Shown: positions 33,258 to 41,138 of the stretch, in pieces
How positions within the stretch are numbered: position 1 is the stretch's first letter
How the letters are laid out: every line of letters starts with the position of its first letter
From: Bacteroidia bacterium
GTDB taxonomy: Bacteria > Bacteroidota > Bacteroidia > Bacteroidales > Prolixibacteraceae
Assembly (NCBI GenBank): GCA_026391315.1
Contig: JAPLDT010000037.1
Coordinates: forward strand, 33,187 to 97,186
Length of the DNA stretch: 64,000 nt
Direction: 5' to 3'
Made by a program: the position numbers and the translations under genes
Notes under the pieces: generated by a model
Told to the model about the DNA's origin: nothing
The model's database searches: none
The model's input: only the letters and a program-made list of their open reading frames with translations

Positions 33258-33809
33258 ATGACTGAAGAAATTATTATTGCAGGTTTTGGCGGACAAGGCG
33301 TTCTCTCCATGGGAAAGATCCTTGCCTACTCAGGTGTGATGCAAAATCAGGAAGTCGCATGGTTTCCTTCCTATGGTCCGGAAATGAGAGGTGGTACTGC
33401 CAACGTGACTGTCATTCTGAGTGACGACAGGATCAGTTCGCCTGTTCTTCACGAATTCGACACAGCCATCATCCTTAACCAGCAGTCGATGACCAAATTT
33501 GAGAAAATGGTCAAACCGGGAGGAACCCTGCTGTACGACCCAAATGGGGTGGTCAAGTTTCCTTCCCGAAAAGACATCAATATTTACAAGGTGGAAGGTG
33601 CCAGGCTAGCCGTTGAAATGGGTAACCCACTCACTTTTAATATGATAGTCCTGGGTGCATTCCTGCAGGCCAAACCCGTCATCAAACTGGAGAACGTCAA
33701 AAAAGGACTGGAAAAATCACTCCCTGAGAGGCACCACAAACTTATACCGCTCAATTTGAAGGCCATTGAAGTGGGGCAGGCTAATCTCGAGATTGTTCAG
33801 AAAATATAA
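33258..33809 (+). CDS. 2-oxoacid:ferredoxin oxidoreductase gamma subunit
   Basis: 183 residues. Family landmarks are IIIAGFGGQGVLSMGKILAY at the start, AWFPSYGPEMRGGTANVTVILSD, and the closing helical region (LEKSLPERHHKLIPLNLKAIEVG). The gamma subunit completes the four-part complex encoded from 30874. It is separated from the beta gene by 236 bases of repeats, unusually far for this operon; a repeat insertion within the operon is a likely reason. Confidence 0.93.
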   Translation: MTEEIIIAGFGGQGVLSMGKILAYSGVMQNQEVAWFPSYGPEMRGGTANVTVILSDDRISSPVLHEFDTAIILNQQSMTKFEKMVKPGGTLLYDPNGVVKFPSRKDINIYKVEGARLAVEMGNPLTFNMIVLGAFLQAKPVIKLENVKKGLEKSLPERHHKLIPLNLKAIEVGQANLEIVQKI

Positions 33810-33812
33810 CTA

Positions 33813-33834
33813 GAAACCGGCAAATGCCGTTTTT
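33813..33834 (+). terminator. Rho-independent terminator after the gamma-subunit gene
   Basis: Stem CGGCA-AA-TGCCG followed by TTTTTCC, with an A-run on the 5' side, 6 bases after the gene's TAA. This is a standard intrinsic terminator and closes the oxidoreductase operon. Confidence 0.7.
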
Positions 33835-33871
33835 CCTTATTATAGTCATCTGAAAATAAACTGTTAAAAAC

Positions 33872-33902
33872 TTGACTTTTGATTATCAATGACGTATCTT
33901 TG
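33872..33902 (+). promoter_or_regulatory. Bacteroidetes-type promoter with no gene downstream on its strand
   Basis: TTG (33872-33874), 20 bases, then TATCTTTG (33895-33902): an exact match to the Bacteroidetes primary sigma pattern TTG-N19-21-TAnnTTTG. Start of transcription expected near 33908. No + strand reading frame follows; the transcript would run against the 3' end of the nuclease-like gene on the other strand. Confidence 0.6.
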
Positions 33903-33906
33903 CAAT

Positions 33907-33972
33907 GTCGATTCTACGGATTCGACGCCGTAAAGCCTTAGGGAGTTTAGCTCTTTGAGGCTTTGCTTTTAA
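33907..33972 (+). ncRNA. Candidate small hairpin RNA, antisense to the nuclease gene 3' end
   Basis: Beginning at the expected start site are two hairpins: GTCGA...TCGAC (33907-33926) and AAAGCCT...AGGCTTT (33932-33964, with an inner GAG/CTC pair), followed by GCTTTTAAAT as a weak termination tract. About 26 bases overlap, in antisense, the last codons of the convergent nuclease-like gene (stop at 33947). A short regulated RNA is one reading; the remains of an interrupted gene's leader is another. Confidence 0.25.
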
Positions 33973-34474
33973 ATACAAGTTCAATCTTACTATTTTTCAT
34001 TACCCACACTTCATCAATAATATGGGCCTCTCTAATTCTTTGAATACATGTCCTTTTAATGTGGTCAAAAGTAATATTACAATCTTTAATGATGATATGG
34101 GATGACTGATTTAACCCACGTCTCAGCATGTTGCTAAAATTAGTTTTTGGGTTATTTGATATAAATCCCTCATATTCAAAGAAGTGATCGCATATTTTTA
34201 AATCTGGGCATTTCCCTTCATATTTGGTTCCTATTAATCCACCAAAAATTTCTTTGTACCTTTTATCTTTGAAGTGCAGCTTTGGTAATACCTGAACTAT
34301 TCTACCCATTTTTGCAAACTCACAAGAGATCATTAACAAATCACTGTAGTCATTTTTATCTTTATCAACTTCTGAATGAATTTCGACTCGACCATTATTT
34401 TCGAAATTCTTAAAGATTGTAAAACCCTCAGCTGAAGTAGATTTAGATGAATAATGGTAAATAGATCTAGACAT
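33947..34474 (-). CDS. Stand-alone CdiA_C-like (BECR-type) putative nuclease
   Basis: 175 residues. The middle resembles the C-terminal tRNase-type domains of contact-dependent inhibition toxins: LPKLHFKDKRYKEIFGGL, GKCPDLKICDHFFEYEGF, NMLRRGLNQSSHIIIKD, IKRTCIQRIR, VWVMKNSKIELVFK. K/D/E/H residues in the strand-rich core could be catalytic. There is no CdiA repeat region, secretion signal, or recognisable immunity gene next to it. Lower GC than the neighbouring operons suggests acquisition. The family call is from remembered patterns, not a search. Confidence 0.5.
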   Translation of the reverse strand: MSRSIYHYSSKSTSAEGFTIFKNFENNGRVEIHSEVDKDKNDYSDLLMISCEFAKMGRIVQVLPKLHFKDKRYKEIFGGLIGTKYEGKCPDLKICDHFFEYEGFISNNPKTNFSNMLRRGLNQSSHIIIKDCNITFDHIKRTCIQRIREAHIIDEVWVMKNSKIELVFKSKASKS

Positions 34475-34652
34475 TTATATACGCAGCTTTAATAATAGAC
34501 TTCACTTCTTAGCACTTTCAAAAGCAATCTCCTATTAAATTTAACCAATTTTGCTGACTTTTCATAATTGCTAAATCTCATGTTTAGTTTCACTGTTTTT
34601 TCTTAGATTTAGTGCCTGTAAACAACTTTTTAACCAAACAGCTTCTTCATTT

Positions 34653-35891
34653 ATGAACATCAAAACAAGGTTGACCCTGATGAACTTTCTCCAGTTCTTC
34701 ATATGGGGATGTTGGCTTATTTCGCTTGGCGGATACATGATGGGACCGCTGAAATTTACGGGCGGACAAGTAGGCGGAGTCTATGCCACCATGGGACTTG
34801 CAGCGCTGTTTATGCCCGGATTAATGGGCATAGTAGCCGATCGTTGGATCAATGCGGAGCGGGTTCTGGGTATCTGCCATCTGGTGGGTGCGATTTTGCT
34901 TTTCTGGGCTTCAACGGTCACCAATCCTGTCGTGATGTATTGGGTCATGCTGTTCAATGCCATGGCATACATGCCCACAATTGCCTTAAACAGTGCTGTT
35001 TCATACAATATTCTCCTGCAAAAAGGCTATGATGTTGTCAAGGATTTTCCACCCATCCGGGTTTGGGGTACCATTGGTTTCATTTTTGCCATGTGGATCG
35101 TCGACCTTTTGGGTTGGGCCAGAAATCCTGCACAACTTTACGTTAGTGCAGTTACAGCCCTATTTTTAGGCATCTACGCCTTTACGCTGCCTGCCTGTCC
35201 TCCGGCACGCGCCAAAAGAGACGGATCAATTCTCTCCGCACTCGGACTGGATGCCTTTGTTTTGTTTAAAAAACGAAAGATGGCCGTTTTCTTTATTTTC
35301 GCCATGCTAATCGGAGCGGCACTTCAGATTACCAATACTTTTGGAGGCTCTTTCCTCGACGATTTTTCCAAATTCGATCTCTACAAAGACTCCTTCGCGG
35401 TGAAACATCCGACCCTTTTGCTCTCTATCTCTCAGATTTCTGAAACCCTTTTTATCCTGACCATTCCATTTTTCCTGAAACGTTTTGGCATCAAAAAGGT
35501 GATGATCATCAGCATCTTTGCCTGGGTATTGCGCTTTGGTCTTTTTGGCATTGGGAATCCAGGTCACGGACTGGCGCTTCTGATACTTTCCATGATCATC
35601 TATGGAATGGCATTTGATTTTTTCAATATTTCAGGTTCTCTCTTTGTCGAAATGGAAGCTGCACCAGAGAACAGGGCAAGCGCCCAGGGATTGTTCATGA
35701 TCATGACCAATGGTTTTGGAGCCTATCTGGGAGGTGTTTCCAGCGGTTTTGTTGTGGATCTGTTTACCAAAGACGGAGTAAAAGACTGGCCCCATATCTG
35801 GATGGTATTTTCGGCTTATGCTTTGATACTGGGGCTGATATTTCCATTCCTTTTCAAATATAAGCATGAGAGAGTGACTAAAGTGAGCTAA
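34653..35891 (+). CDS. Nucleoside:H+ symporter, NupG family (MFS)
   Basis: 412 residues and about 12 transmembrane helices. The start (TRLTLMNFLQFFIWGCWLISLGGYM) and the motifs GVYATMGLAALFMPGLMGIVADRW and FPPIRVWGTIGFIFAMW match the Nuc_H_symport family. It would import nucleosides using the proton gradient. It is a single gene with its own spacer; the last codons (VTKVS) are part of a near-tandem repeat that pairs with an inverted copy downstream. Confidence 0.88.
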   Translation: MNIKTRLTLMNFLQFFIWGCWLISLGGYMMGPLKFTGGQVGGVYATMGLAALFMPGLMGIVADRWINAERVLGICHLVGAILLFWASTVTNPVVMYWVMLFNAMAYMPTIALNSAVSYNILLQKGYDVVKDFPPIRVWGTIGFIFAMWIVDLLGWARNPAQLYVSAVTALFLGIYAFTLPACPPARAKRDGSILSALGLDAFVLFKKRKMAVFFIFAMLIGAALQITNTFGGSFLDDFSKFDLYKDSFAVKHPTLLLSISQISETLFILTIPFFLKRFGIKKVMIISIFAWVLRFGLFGIGNPGHGLALLILSMIIYGMAFDFFNISGSLFVEMEAAPENRASAQGLFMIMTNGFGAYLGGVSSGFVVDLFTKDGVKDWPHIWMVFSAYALILGLIFPFLFKYKHERVTKVS

Positions 35892-35963
35892 AGTGACTAA
35901 AGTTATGGACTCCCAACTTGATGTTCCATAAGTACTCTAGTCACTTTAGCTCACTTTAGTCAC
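35874..35963. terminator. 26-bp perfect inverted repeat copied from the nupG-family 3' end
   Basis: 35874-35899 (starts GTGACTAAAGTGAGC) and 35938-35963 are exact reverse complements; the pairing extends with small gaps to TTATGGA/TCCATAA, leaving a loop of about 15 bases. The left arm includes the last six codons and stop of the transporter gene and itself consists of near-repeats GTGACTAAA, GTGAGCTAAA, GTGACTAAA. It would form a very stable hairpin in the mRNA, though without a T-tract. Confidence 0.8.
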
Positions 35964-35997
35964 TTCATCATAAAAGCTAAAATTCTAATTTCAAGAA

Positions 35998-38058
35998 ATG
36001 CTGAACAGACAACTTCTCTCCCCCTCCAGCATCGTGGTGGTTGGAGCTTCCAACAACATCACCAAACCAGGTGGAAAAATCCTGAAAAATCTTTTGGAGT
36101 ATGAATATAAAGGGCAACTCTATGCTGTAAACCCGCATGATGAGTGTGTTCAGGGAGTAACTACAGTTCGATCGGTCAAAGATCTTCCCGATGTCGAGCT
36201 GGCAATTTTGGCTATTCCTGCCAAAAGTTGTCCGGAAGCGGTAGCTGTTTTAACCAAAGAGAAAAACACCAAAGCGTTTATCATCATTTCGGGCGGGTTC
36301 AGTGAAATGGGAAAGGAAGGTGCTCTACTGGAGAAAGAGATTGTTGAACATGTGAATCAGGCGGAAGCGTGTCTGATCGGCCCAAACTGCATAGGAGTGC
36401 TAACCCATGATTATGCAGGTGTTTTTACAGAACCTATTCCGCGGCTGGAACCTACCGGGGTAGATTTTGTGTCAGGATCAGGGGGTACAGCCGTTTTTAT
36501 CATGGAATCAGCAATTCCCAAGGGACTCACCTTCTCAAGAGTAATTTCGGTCGGAAATTCAGCGCAGCTGGGAGTTGAGGAAGTGTTGGAATATTGGGAC
36601 CTGAATTCGGAAAGTGAGTCAGAAGCACGTGTCAAGCTGCTTTACATTGAAACCATCCACAATCCGGATAAATTTTTATTCCATGCTGCTTCACTAGTAA
36701 AAAAAGGGTTTAGACTGGCTGCCATCAAAGCGGGTAGTTCAAAAGCCGGCAGTAGGGCAGCCTCCTCTCATACGGGTGCAATGGCCAGTTCTGACTCAGC
36801 AGTTGAAGCCCTTTTCCGAAAAGCAGGTATCGTCAGATGTTATGGCCGCGAAGAGCTGACTACCGTTGCCTGTGTACTGATGTCGAAACAGATGAAAGGT
36901 AAGAACATGGTCATTATTACCCATGCAGGTGGTCCCGCTGTAATGCTGACGGACGCACTGGAAGCCGGTGGGGTAAATATCCCAAATATTCCTGATTCTC
37001 CGGTCAAACAAAAACTAAAGGAGGCACTCTTTTCAGGTTCATCGGTAGAGAATCCGATCGATTTTCTTGCAACAGGTACTGCAGAACAGCTCGATATCAT
37101 CATCGACACCTGTGAAAACAAAATGGAGGATATTGATGGAATGGCTGTCATATTTGGCAGTGCGGGACTCACTTCAGTCAAAGATGTGTACGAAGTACTC
37201 AACAGGAAGATGAAACTGTGTAAGAAACCAATCTACCCGATTCTCCCCTCCGTGATGACCGTAAAAAAAGATCTGGCATATTTCCTCTCCCATGGGAATG
37301 TAAACTTCCCCGATGAAGTACTTTTAGGAAGGGCACTCACCAAGGTAAAACTGACTCCAAAACCATCGGGACAGGAGATTTTTCTGGATGGTGTCGATGT
37401 TCCACGCATCAGAAGAATCATCGATAATAGTCCTAATGGCTACCTCTCGCCCGACATCGTTGAACAGCTTCTGGCCGCTGCTTCGATCCCGTCTGTTCAG
37501 GAAATCATCGCCAAAACTGAAACAGAGGCGATCCAGGCAGCGAAAAAAATCGGATTTCCACTCGTGATGAAGGTGGTGGGACCTTTGCACAAAACGGATG
37601 TAGGCGGAGTCACTTTAAATGTTCGCTCGGAAGAGATGGTAAGTGTCGAATTTAGTCGCATGATGAAGATTAAAATGACAACCGCAGTTTTGCTGGCTGA
37701 ACAAGCTTCGGGCATCGAACTTTTTCTGGGTGCCAGCTATGAACCCAAATTTGGCCATGTCATTCTCTGCGGAATCGGAGGGATCTTTGTTGAAGTACTG
37801 AAAGATACCACTTCAGGTCTTGCCCCGCTTACCTTCGAAGAGGCTGATTCCATGATCCGTAACCTAAAAGCCTACCCTATCATCAAGGGTTTCAGAGGGA
37901 AATGCGGTGTGAGCCGGAAAAAATTCGCTGAAATCATCGTGAGGCTCTCCTCCATGTTGCGTTTTGTAACTGAAATCAAAGAGATGGATATCAATCCGCT
38001 CATGGGAAATGGCGATAAAATTGTAGCCGTGGATGCAAGGATCCGAATTGAACGTTAA
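35998..38058 (+). CDS. ADP-forming acyl-CoA (acetyl-CoA) synthetase, fused alpha-beta
   Basis: 686 residues. Order: CoA-binding domain (IVVVGASNNITKPGGKILKNL), succinyl-CoA-ligase-like domain with GPNCIGVLT and the SSHTGAMASSDSAVEALFRKAG stretch that carries the phospho-histidine, then an ATP-grasp beta domain (KKIGFPLVMKVVGPLHKTDVGGV, EMDINPLMGNGDKIVAVDARI). It converts acyl-CoA + ADP + Pi to acid + ATP, a substrate-level phosphorylation step. It would suit the acyl-CoA products of the ferredoxin-dependent oxidoreductase nearby. Confidence 0.92.
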   Translation: MLNRQLLSPSSIVVVGASNNITKPGGKILKNLLEYEYKGQLYAVNPHDECVQGVTTVRSVKDLPDVELAILAIPAKSCPEAVAVLTKEKNTKAFIIISGGFSEMGKEGALLEKEIVEHVNQAEACLIGPNCIGVLTHDYAGVFTEPIPRLEPTGVDFVSGSGGTAVFIMESAIPKGLTFSRVISVGNSAQLGVEEVLEYWDLNSESESEARVKLLYIETIHNPDKFLFHAASLVKKGFRLAAIKAGSSKAGSRAASSHTGAMASSDSAVEALFRKAGIVRCYGREELTTVACVLMSKQMKGKNMVIITHAGGPAVMLTDALEAGGVNIPNIPDSPVKQKLKEALFSGSSVENPIDFLATGTAEQLDIIIDTCENKMEDIDGMAVIFGSAGLTSVKDVYEVLNRKMKLCKKPIYPILPSVMTVKKDLAYFLSHGNVNFPDEVLLGRALTKVKLTPKPSGQEIFLDGVDVPRIRRIIDNSPNGYLSPDIVEQLLAAASIPSVQEIIAKTETEAIQAAKKIGFPLVMKVVGPLHKTDVGGVTLNVRSEEMVSVEFSRMMKIKMTTAVLLAEQASGIELFLGASYEPKFGHVILCGIGGIFVEVLKDTTSGLAPLTFEEADSMIRNLKAYPIIKGFRGKCGVSRKKFAEIIVRLSSMLRFVTEIKEMDINPLMGNGDKIVAVDARIRIER

Positions 38059-38098
38059 AAACAAGGCATGCCTTGTTTTTAACGTTCAATTCGGATCC
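38039..38098. terminator. Perfect 60-bp palindrome shared by two convergent gene ends
   Basis: From GGATCCGAATTGAACG through the centre AAGGCATGCCTT to CGTTCAATTCGGATCC every base pairs with its mirror (30-bp arms, no loop). The + strand gene stops at 38056-38058 and the - strand gene at 38086-38088, so the arms encode the C-termini of both proteins. AAAAACAAGGC/GCCTTGTTTTT in the centre is a textbook bidirectional terminator. The extra 18 bp per arm suggests origin by inverted copying. Confidence 0.95.
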
Positions 38099-39894
38099 TC
38101 CGTCTCCCGGGGTGCATAAAACCTTTTCAACAAACTCAAATCATTGAACTCCTTGGAGAGTGATTCGATGGTCTCTTTGGGAATGTCGTAGATATCCAAA
38201 ACGATCATTCCATCCACACAATTGTTAAATTTTGGATCCACATTGAAGGCAATGATCTTCGCATTCAATCCCAAATATTTTTTTAAAAGTACCGGTAGCC
38301 CGCTATTGTATTGATCTACGTCGCCAATAAACTTATCCAGGGAACTTAGCTTTGGCGATAGGTGTATCATCGCCTCATTCAGATGAAGATCCCTGGTTTT
38401 GACTTTGAACCGATTGCGGGGTTTCACCAACGCTGCCTTTTCATAATCGTAAAAATTGGCCATGATGTAACGAATGATCAACTCCTTCGACTTTTCCGAA
38501 TAGGTATTGCTGATACTTACCGGCCCGATCAGGTAGCGGTATTCTGGATTTTTAAGTAGAAAAAAGAGAATCCCCTTCCATAACAGAAAAAGAGGAAGCG
38601 GTTTGCGCTGATATTCACTCACGATGAAGGATCTGCCCAACTCGAGCGATTGCCTCAAGGTTTCTTTAAAACCATTACTCATTTTGAAGAGGCTATGTGT
38701 ATAAAATCCCCTGACACCAAACTGTTCCATGATTTCTGCACCCATTCCAATCCTGTAACCACCGACTATTTTTTTCGCGTTGATATCCCAGATAATGAGT
38801 TGTTGGTAATAAAGATCGAACTCGTCAATATCCGTTGAACGGTTGGTCCCTTCGCCCACTTCCCGAAAGGTGATCTCCCTCAAACGACCCAGTTCGTTCA
38901 GAATGACCGGTATTACCTTGGTAGGGGCACAAAACACATCGTAATTTTTTACACTGAAAAGAAAGTGCTCCCTCTTTACAAAAGCTATCTCTCTTTCAAT
39001 CAGCGTTTGTGATTGAGAAGCAGTGATTTCCTCCGGCTTTGGATCACTTTTCAGCGAGTAGTTGAAAAACCGTTTTACTTCAATTCCTGAGTCAAGGCAA
39101 TAGGTCTTGGCCCTCAAATAACGTCCGAACTGATGAATATCCGAAAACCGATCCTGCTCCTTGACCGAAATCGGATTCCCGATCCTCACTTTGATCGTTT
39201 TGTCCCTTTTGTTAATAAGTTCTGAGGGTAGTTTTGCCGTCCGGAGTGCGGGGTGTATTCTTCCCAAAAGGTGAAAAATACGGCTATTGGTTCCATGAAA
39301 ATAGATCGGAACAATAGGAACTTTGTTCTTTTTGATGAAGCGAAGAGCTGAAATAAGCCACTCCCTGTCGGTGATGACGGAAGAGCTATAGTTGGTTGAT
39401 ACTTCCCCTGCCGGGAAAAGGCTCAACACTCCGCCATGCTGAAGATGATCAATGGCCGTCTTTAATCCGGCAATGCTTGAACCTGCTTCAGGCATGTTTT
39501 CAAAGGGGTTGACAGCCAGAAAAAAATCAGAAATGGGCTCTACCTTTTTAAGCAAAAAATTGGCTATTACCTTGTGATCACCCCTGGCCAGGGAAAGCAG
39601 TTTGATCAACAAAATCCCGTCAATTCCTCCAAAAGGATGGTTCGAAACGGTAATGAAGCTTCCATCCGCAGGCAGTTTTTTCAAATCATTTTCATTAAAC
39701 TCAAGCGTGATATTCAGGTATTTAATAATGGCATCAATCGATTCGATACCCTGCTTTTGACTTACATTTTCGTACAAATCATTGATTTTGTGAAAACTCA
39801 GCAGATGCATCAAAATCTTGGCAAAATTCTCACCTCCAAGGTACTGAATGAAGGGACTCGCTTTGATTAAATCTTCAGGTTTGACAAGTTTCAT
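38086..39894 (-). CDS. Bifunctional PlsC-like/GNAT aminolipid acyltransferase (OlsF type)
   Basis: 602 residues. N-terminal lysophospholipid-acyltransferase-like domain with NHPFGGIDG (H86, D92) and an FPAGEVST-type motif; C-terminal half is a GNAT-like N-acyltransferase (hemolysin/OlsB family: FCAPTKVIPVILNELGRLREITFREVGEGTNRSTDIDEFDLYY). This arrangement is that of OlsF, which makes ornithine lipids in two steps; in Bacteroides the related GlsB/GlsA pair that makes glycine lipids is on separate genes. The amino-acid substrate is not visible in the sequence. Confidence 0.8.
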   Translation of the reverse strand: MKLVKPEDLIKASPFIQYLGGENFAKILMHLLSFHKINDLYENVSQKQGIESIDAIIKYLNITLEFNENDLKKLPADGSFITVSNHPFGGIDGILLIKLLSLARGDHKVIANFLLKKVEPISDFFLAVNPFENMPEAGSSIAGLKTAIDHLQHGGVLSLFPAGEVSTNYSSSVITDREWLISALRFIKKNKVPIVPIYFHGTNSRIFHLLGRIHPALRTAKLPSELINKRDKTIKVRIGNPISVKEQDRFSDIHQFGRYLRAKTYCLDSGIEVKRFFNYSLKSDPKPEEITASQSQTLIEREIAFVKREHFLFSVKNYDVFCAPTKVIPVILNELGRLREITFREVGEGTNRSTDIDEFDLYYQQLIIWDINAKKIVGGYRIGMGAEIMEQFGVRGFYTHSLFKMSNGFKETLRQSLELGRSFIVSEYQRKPLPLFLLWKGILFFLLKNPEYRYLIGPVSISNTYSEKSKELIIRYIMANFYDYEKAALVKPRNRFKVKTRDLHLNEAMIHLSPKLSSLDKFIGDVDQYNSGLPVLLKKYLGLNAKIIAFNVDPKFNNCVDGMIVLDIYDIPKETIESLSKEFNDLSLLKRFYAPRETEDPN

Positions 39895-39947
39895 AATTCT
39901 CCGGTTTGCCGTTTTTACTTACCAGGAAGTTGGTAGATCGCAAGTGA

Positions 39948-40077
39948 CTTCAACGTTGGCGGTATGGTTAGTTGCCGATTTCGAAGTGATTACTTATCAA
40001 GATACAACAAGATTTAATAAAAGCTAAGACCTTGAAACAGGCACTGCAACGGCAATTAACTATACCGCATGTTAGAC
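39948..40077 (-). other. Integron attC-like recombination site
   Basis: Reading the minus strand: GTCTAAC (R''-like, RYYYAAC, 40077-40071), arm GCGGTATAGTTAATTGCCG (40068-40050), a ~70-base middle, arm CGGCAACTAACCATACCGC (39977-39959), then GTTGAAG (R'-like, GTTRRRY with the last base off, 39954-39948). The 19-base arms pair with two mismatches. Length (130) and order match attC sites at the 3' end of integron cassettes. No integrase is in the window. Confidence 0.45.
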
Positions 40078-40131
40078 GTTCGTTCTTTTTTCTGTTCCGT
40101 CAATTTTAATTAAATAGGAGTCATTCCTAAA

Positions 40132-40380
40132 TCAAGGATGGTGATTTATTGATGTCGTTCTTGTTTCAATATGACCACCTGCTGAAACATTTGTTGTTAT
40201 TGACCTTGTTGGAGCTATCGTAAAATTAATATCTATAGAATATCCTAGGTCAGCATGAATATCGCATAGAAAAGCTACTGTATTTGGGGCCCATATTGCA
40301 CTAGTGTTAGGTCGTCTACAACGAATACTAATATTATTATTTGCATCATTGGTGCAGTTCGGAATTAAACATTGTGGCAT
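40132..40380 (-). CDS. Small Cys-rich protein beside the restriction enzyme, unknown
   Basis: 82 residues. C4, C9, C21, C39 and H41 (the last two in FLCDIH) could form a zinc site in the N-terminal half; the C-terminal half is beta-rich, T/S-rich and lacks charge. I do not recognise it. It is 20 bases downstream of the endonuclease gene on the same strand and inside the proposed cassette, so it may be cotranscribed with the restriction-modification genes. Confidence 0.6.
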   Translation of the reverse strand: MPQCLIPNCTNDANNNISIRCRRPNTSAIWAPNTVAFLCDIHADLGYSIDINFTIAPTRSITTNVSAGGHIETRTTSINHHP

Positions 40381-40400
40381 AATATATTGATTTTAATTAG

Positions 40401-41138
40401 TTATGCTTTAATAGCAGAATTAAATCTGACTAACTTATCCCAGTCAATATCACCATTGTCCTCGCAAAACTCATTTGCAAATTCTTTAGTAAACTTATTT
40501 ATCATTTGAGAATAAGATTTAATAAAGTCATCATTTCTTTCTTTAGCCTTATGACCTAATGGTTCTATGATTTTTGTGTATAATTCAGGGTCGCCAGAAA
40601 TAAACTCCCAAAACTTTTGTCCGCAGTATTTGAAGTATTCTCCTTTGTCGAATTTATTTTCTCTGCCATAACAACAACCATTTACGGCAACAACATTTAA
40701 TTGAGAATTACTTGTTCGTAAAGTCTTTTTTGCAGTTTTAAAATCAGCAAGCAATTTCCCAATTTGGCTGCTGTTACCCCAATTTGGGCCAGATTTTATG
40801 GTCAAAATGTAACGAATGTTATCTTTATCAAATTCAAGGTCGATTCCCGGTATACCAGATTTACGACCCTCATAAACCTTACTATTAATAAAAATGGCTA
40901 AGCCTTCAAGCCAATCACCAAAAATTGTTTCTTCTTGTGAAGAAATAAAAGCATCAGTCAAACTTTTTATAATATCCTGAGCAGTAAGAACGTATTTGGC
41001 TTTGAAAAGATAAGGATTCTTTTTACTAAGGACTCTCTTTAGTTTCAAATCATTTAATCCCGCAATTCTTTTTTGGTGAAATGTTCCAATATTTTCTTCA
41101 ACGTACTGCGACACGTCTTTTAGGTTCAGCTTTTTCAT
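40401..41138 (-). CDS. Type II restriction endonuclease, PmeII/LlaMI-like
   Basis: 245 residues. A PD-(D/E)xK-like core is visible: GIPGIDLEFDKDNIRYILTIKSGPNWGNSSQI (D in GIDLEF, then the I-x-K pair in TIKSG). The later stretch LNVVAVNGCCYGRENKFD is also typical of this family, as I remember it. It would cleave unmodified DNA; the target sequence cannot be read from the protein. Its start overlaps the methyltransferase end by 41 bases, in a different frame, which points to coupled expression as a type II system. Confidence 0.8.
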   Translation of the reverse strand: MKKLNLKDVSQYVEENIGTFHQKRIAGLNDLKLKRVLSKKNPYLFKAKYVLTAQDIIKSLTDAFISSQEETIFGDWLEGLAIFINSKVYEGRKSGIPGIDLEFDKDNIRYILTIKSGPNWGNSSQIGKLLADFKTAKKTLRTSNSQLNVVAVNGCCYGRENKFDKGEYFKYCGQKFWEFISGDPELYTKIIEPLGHKAKERNDDFIKSYSQMINKFTKEFANEFCEDNGDIDWDKLVRFNSAIKA

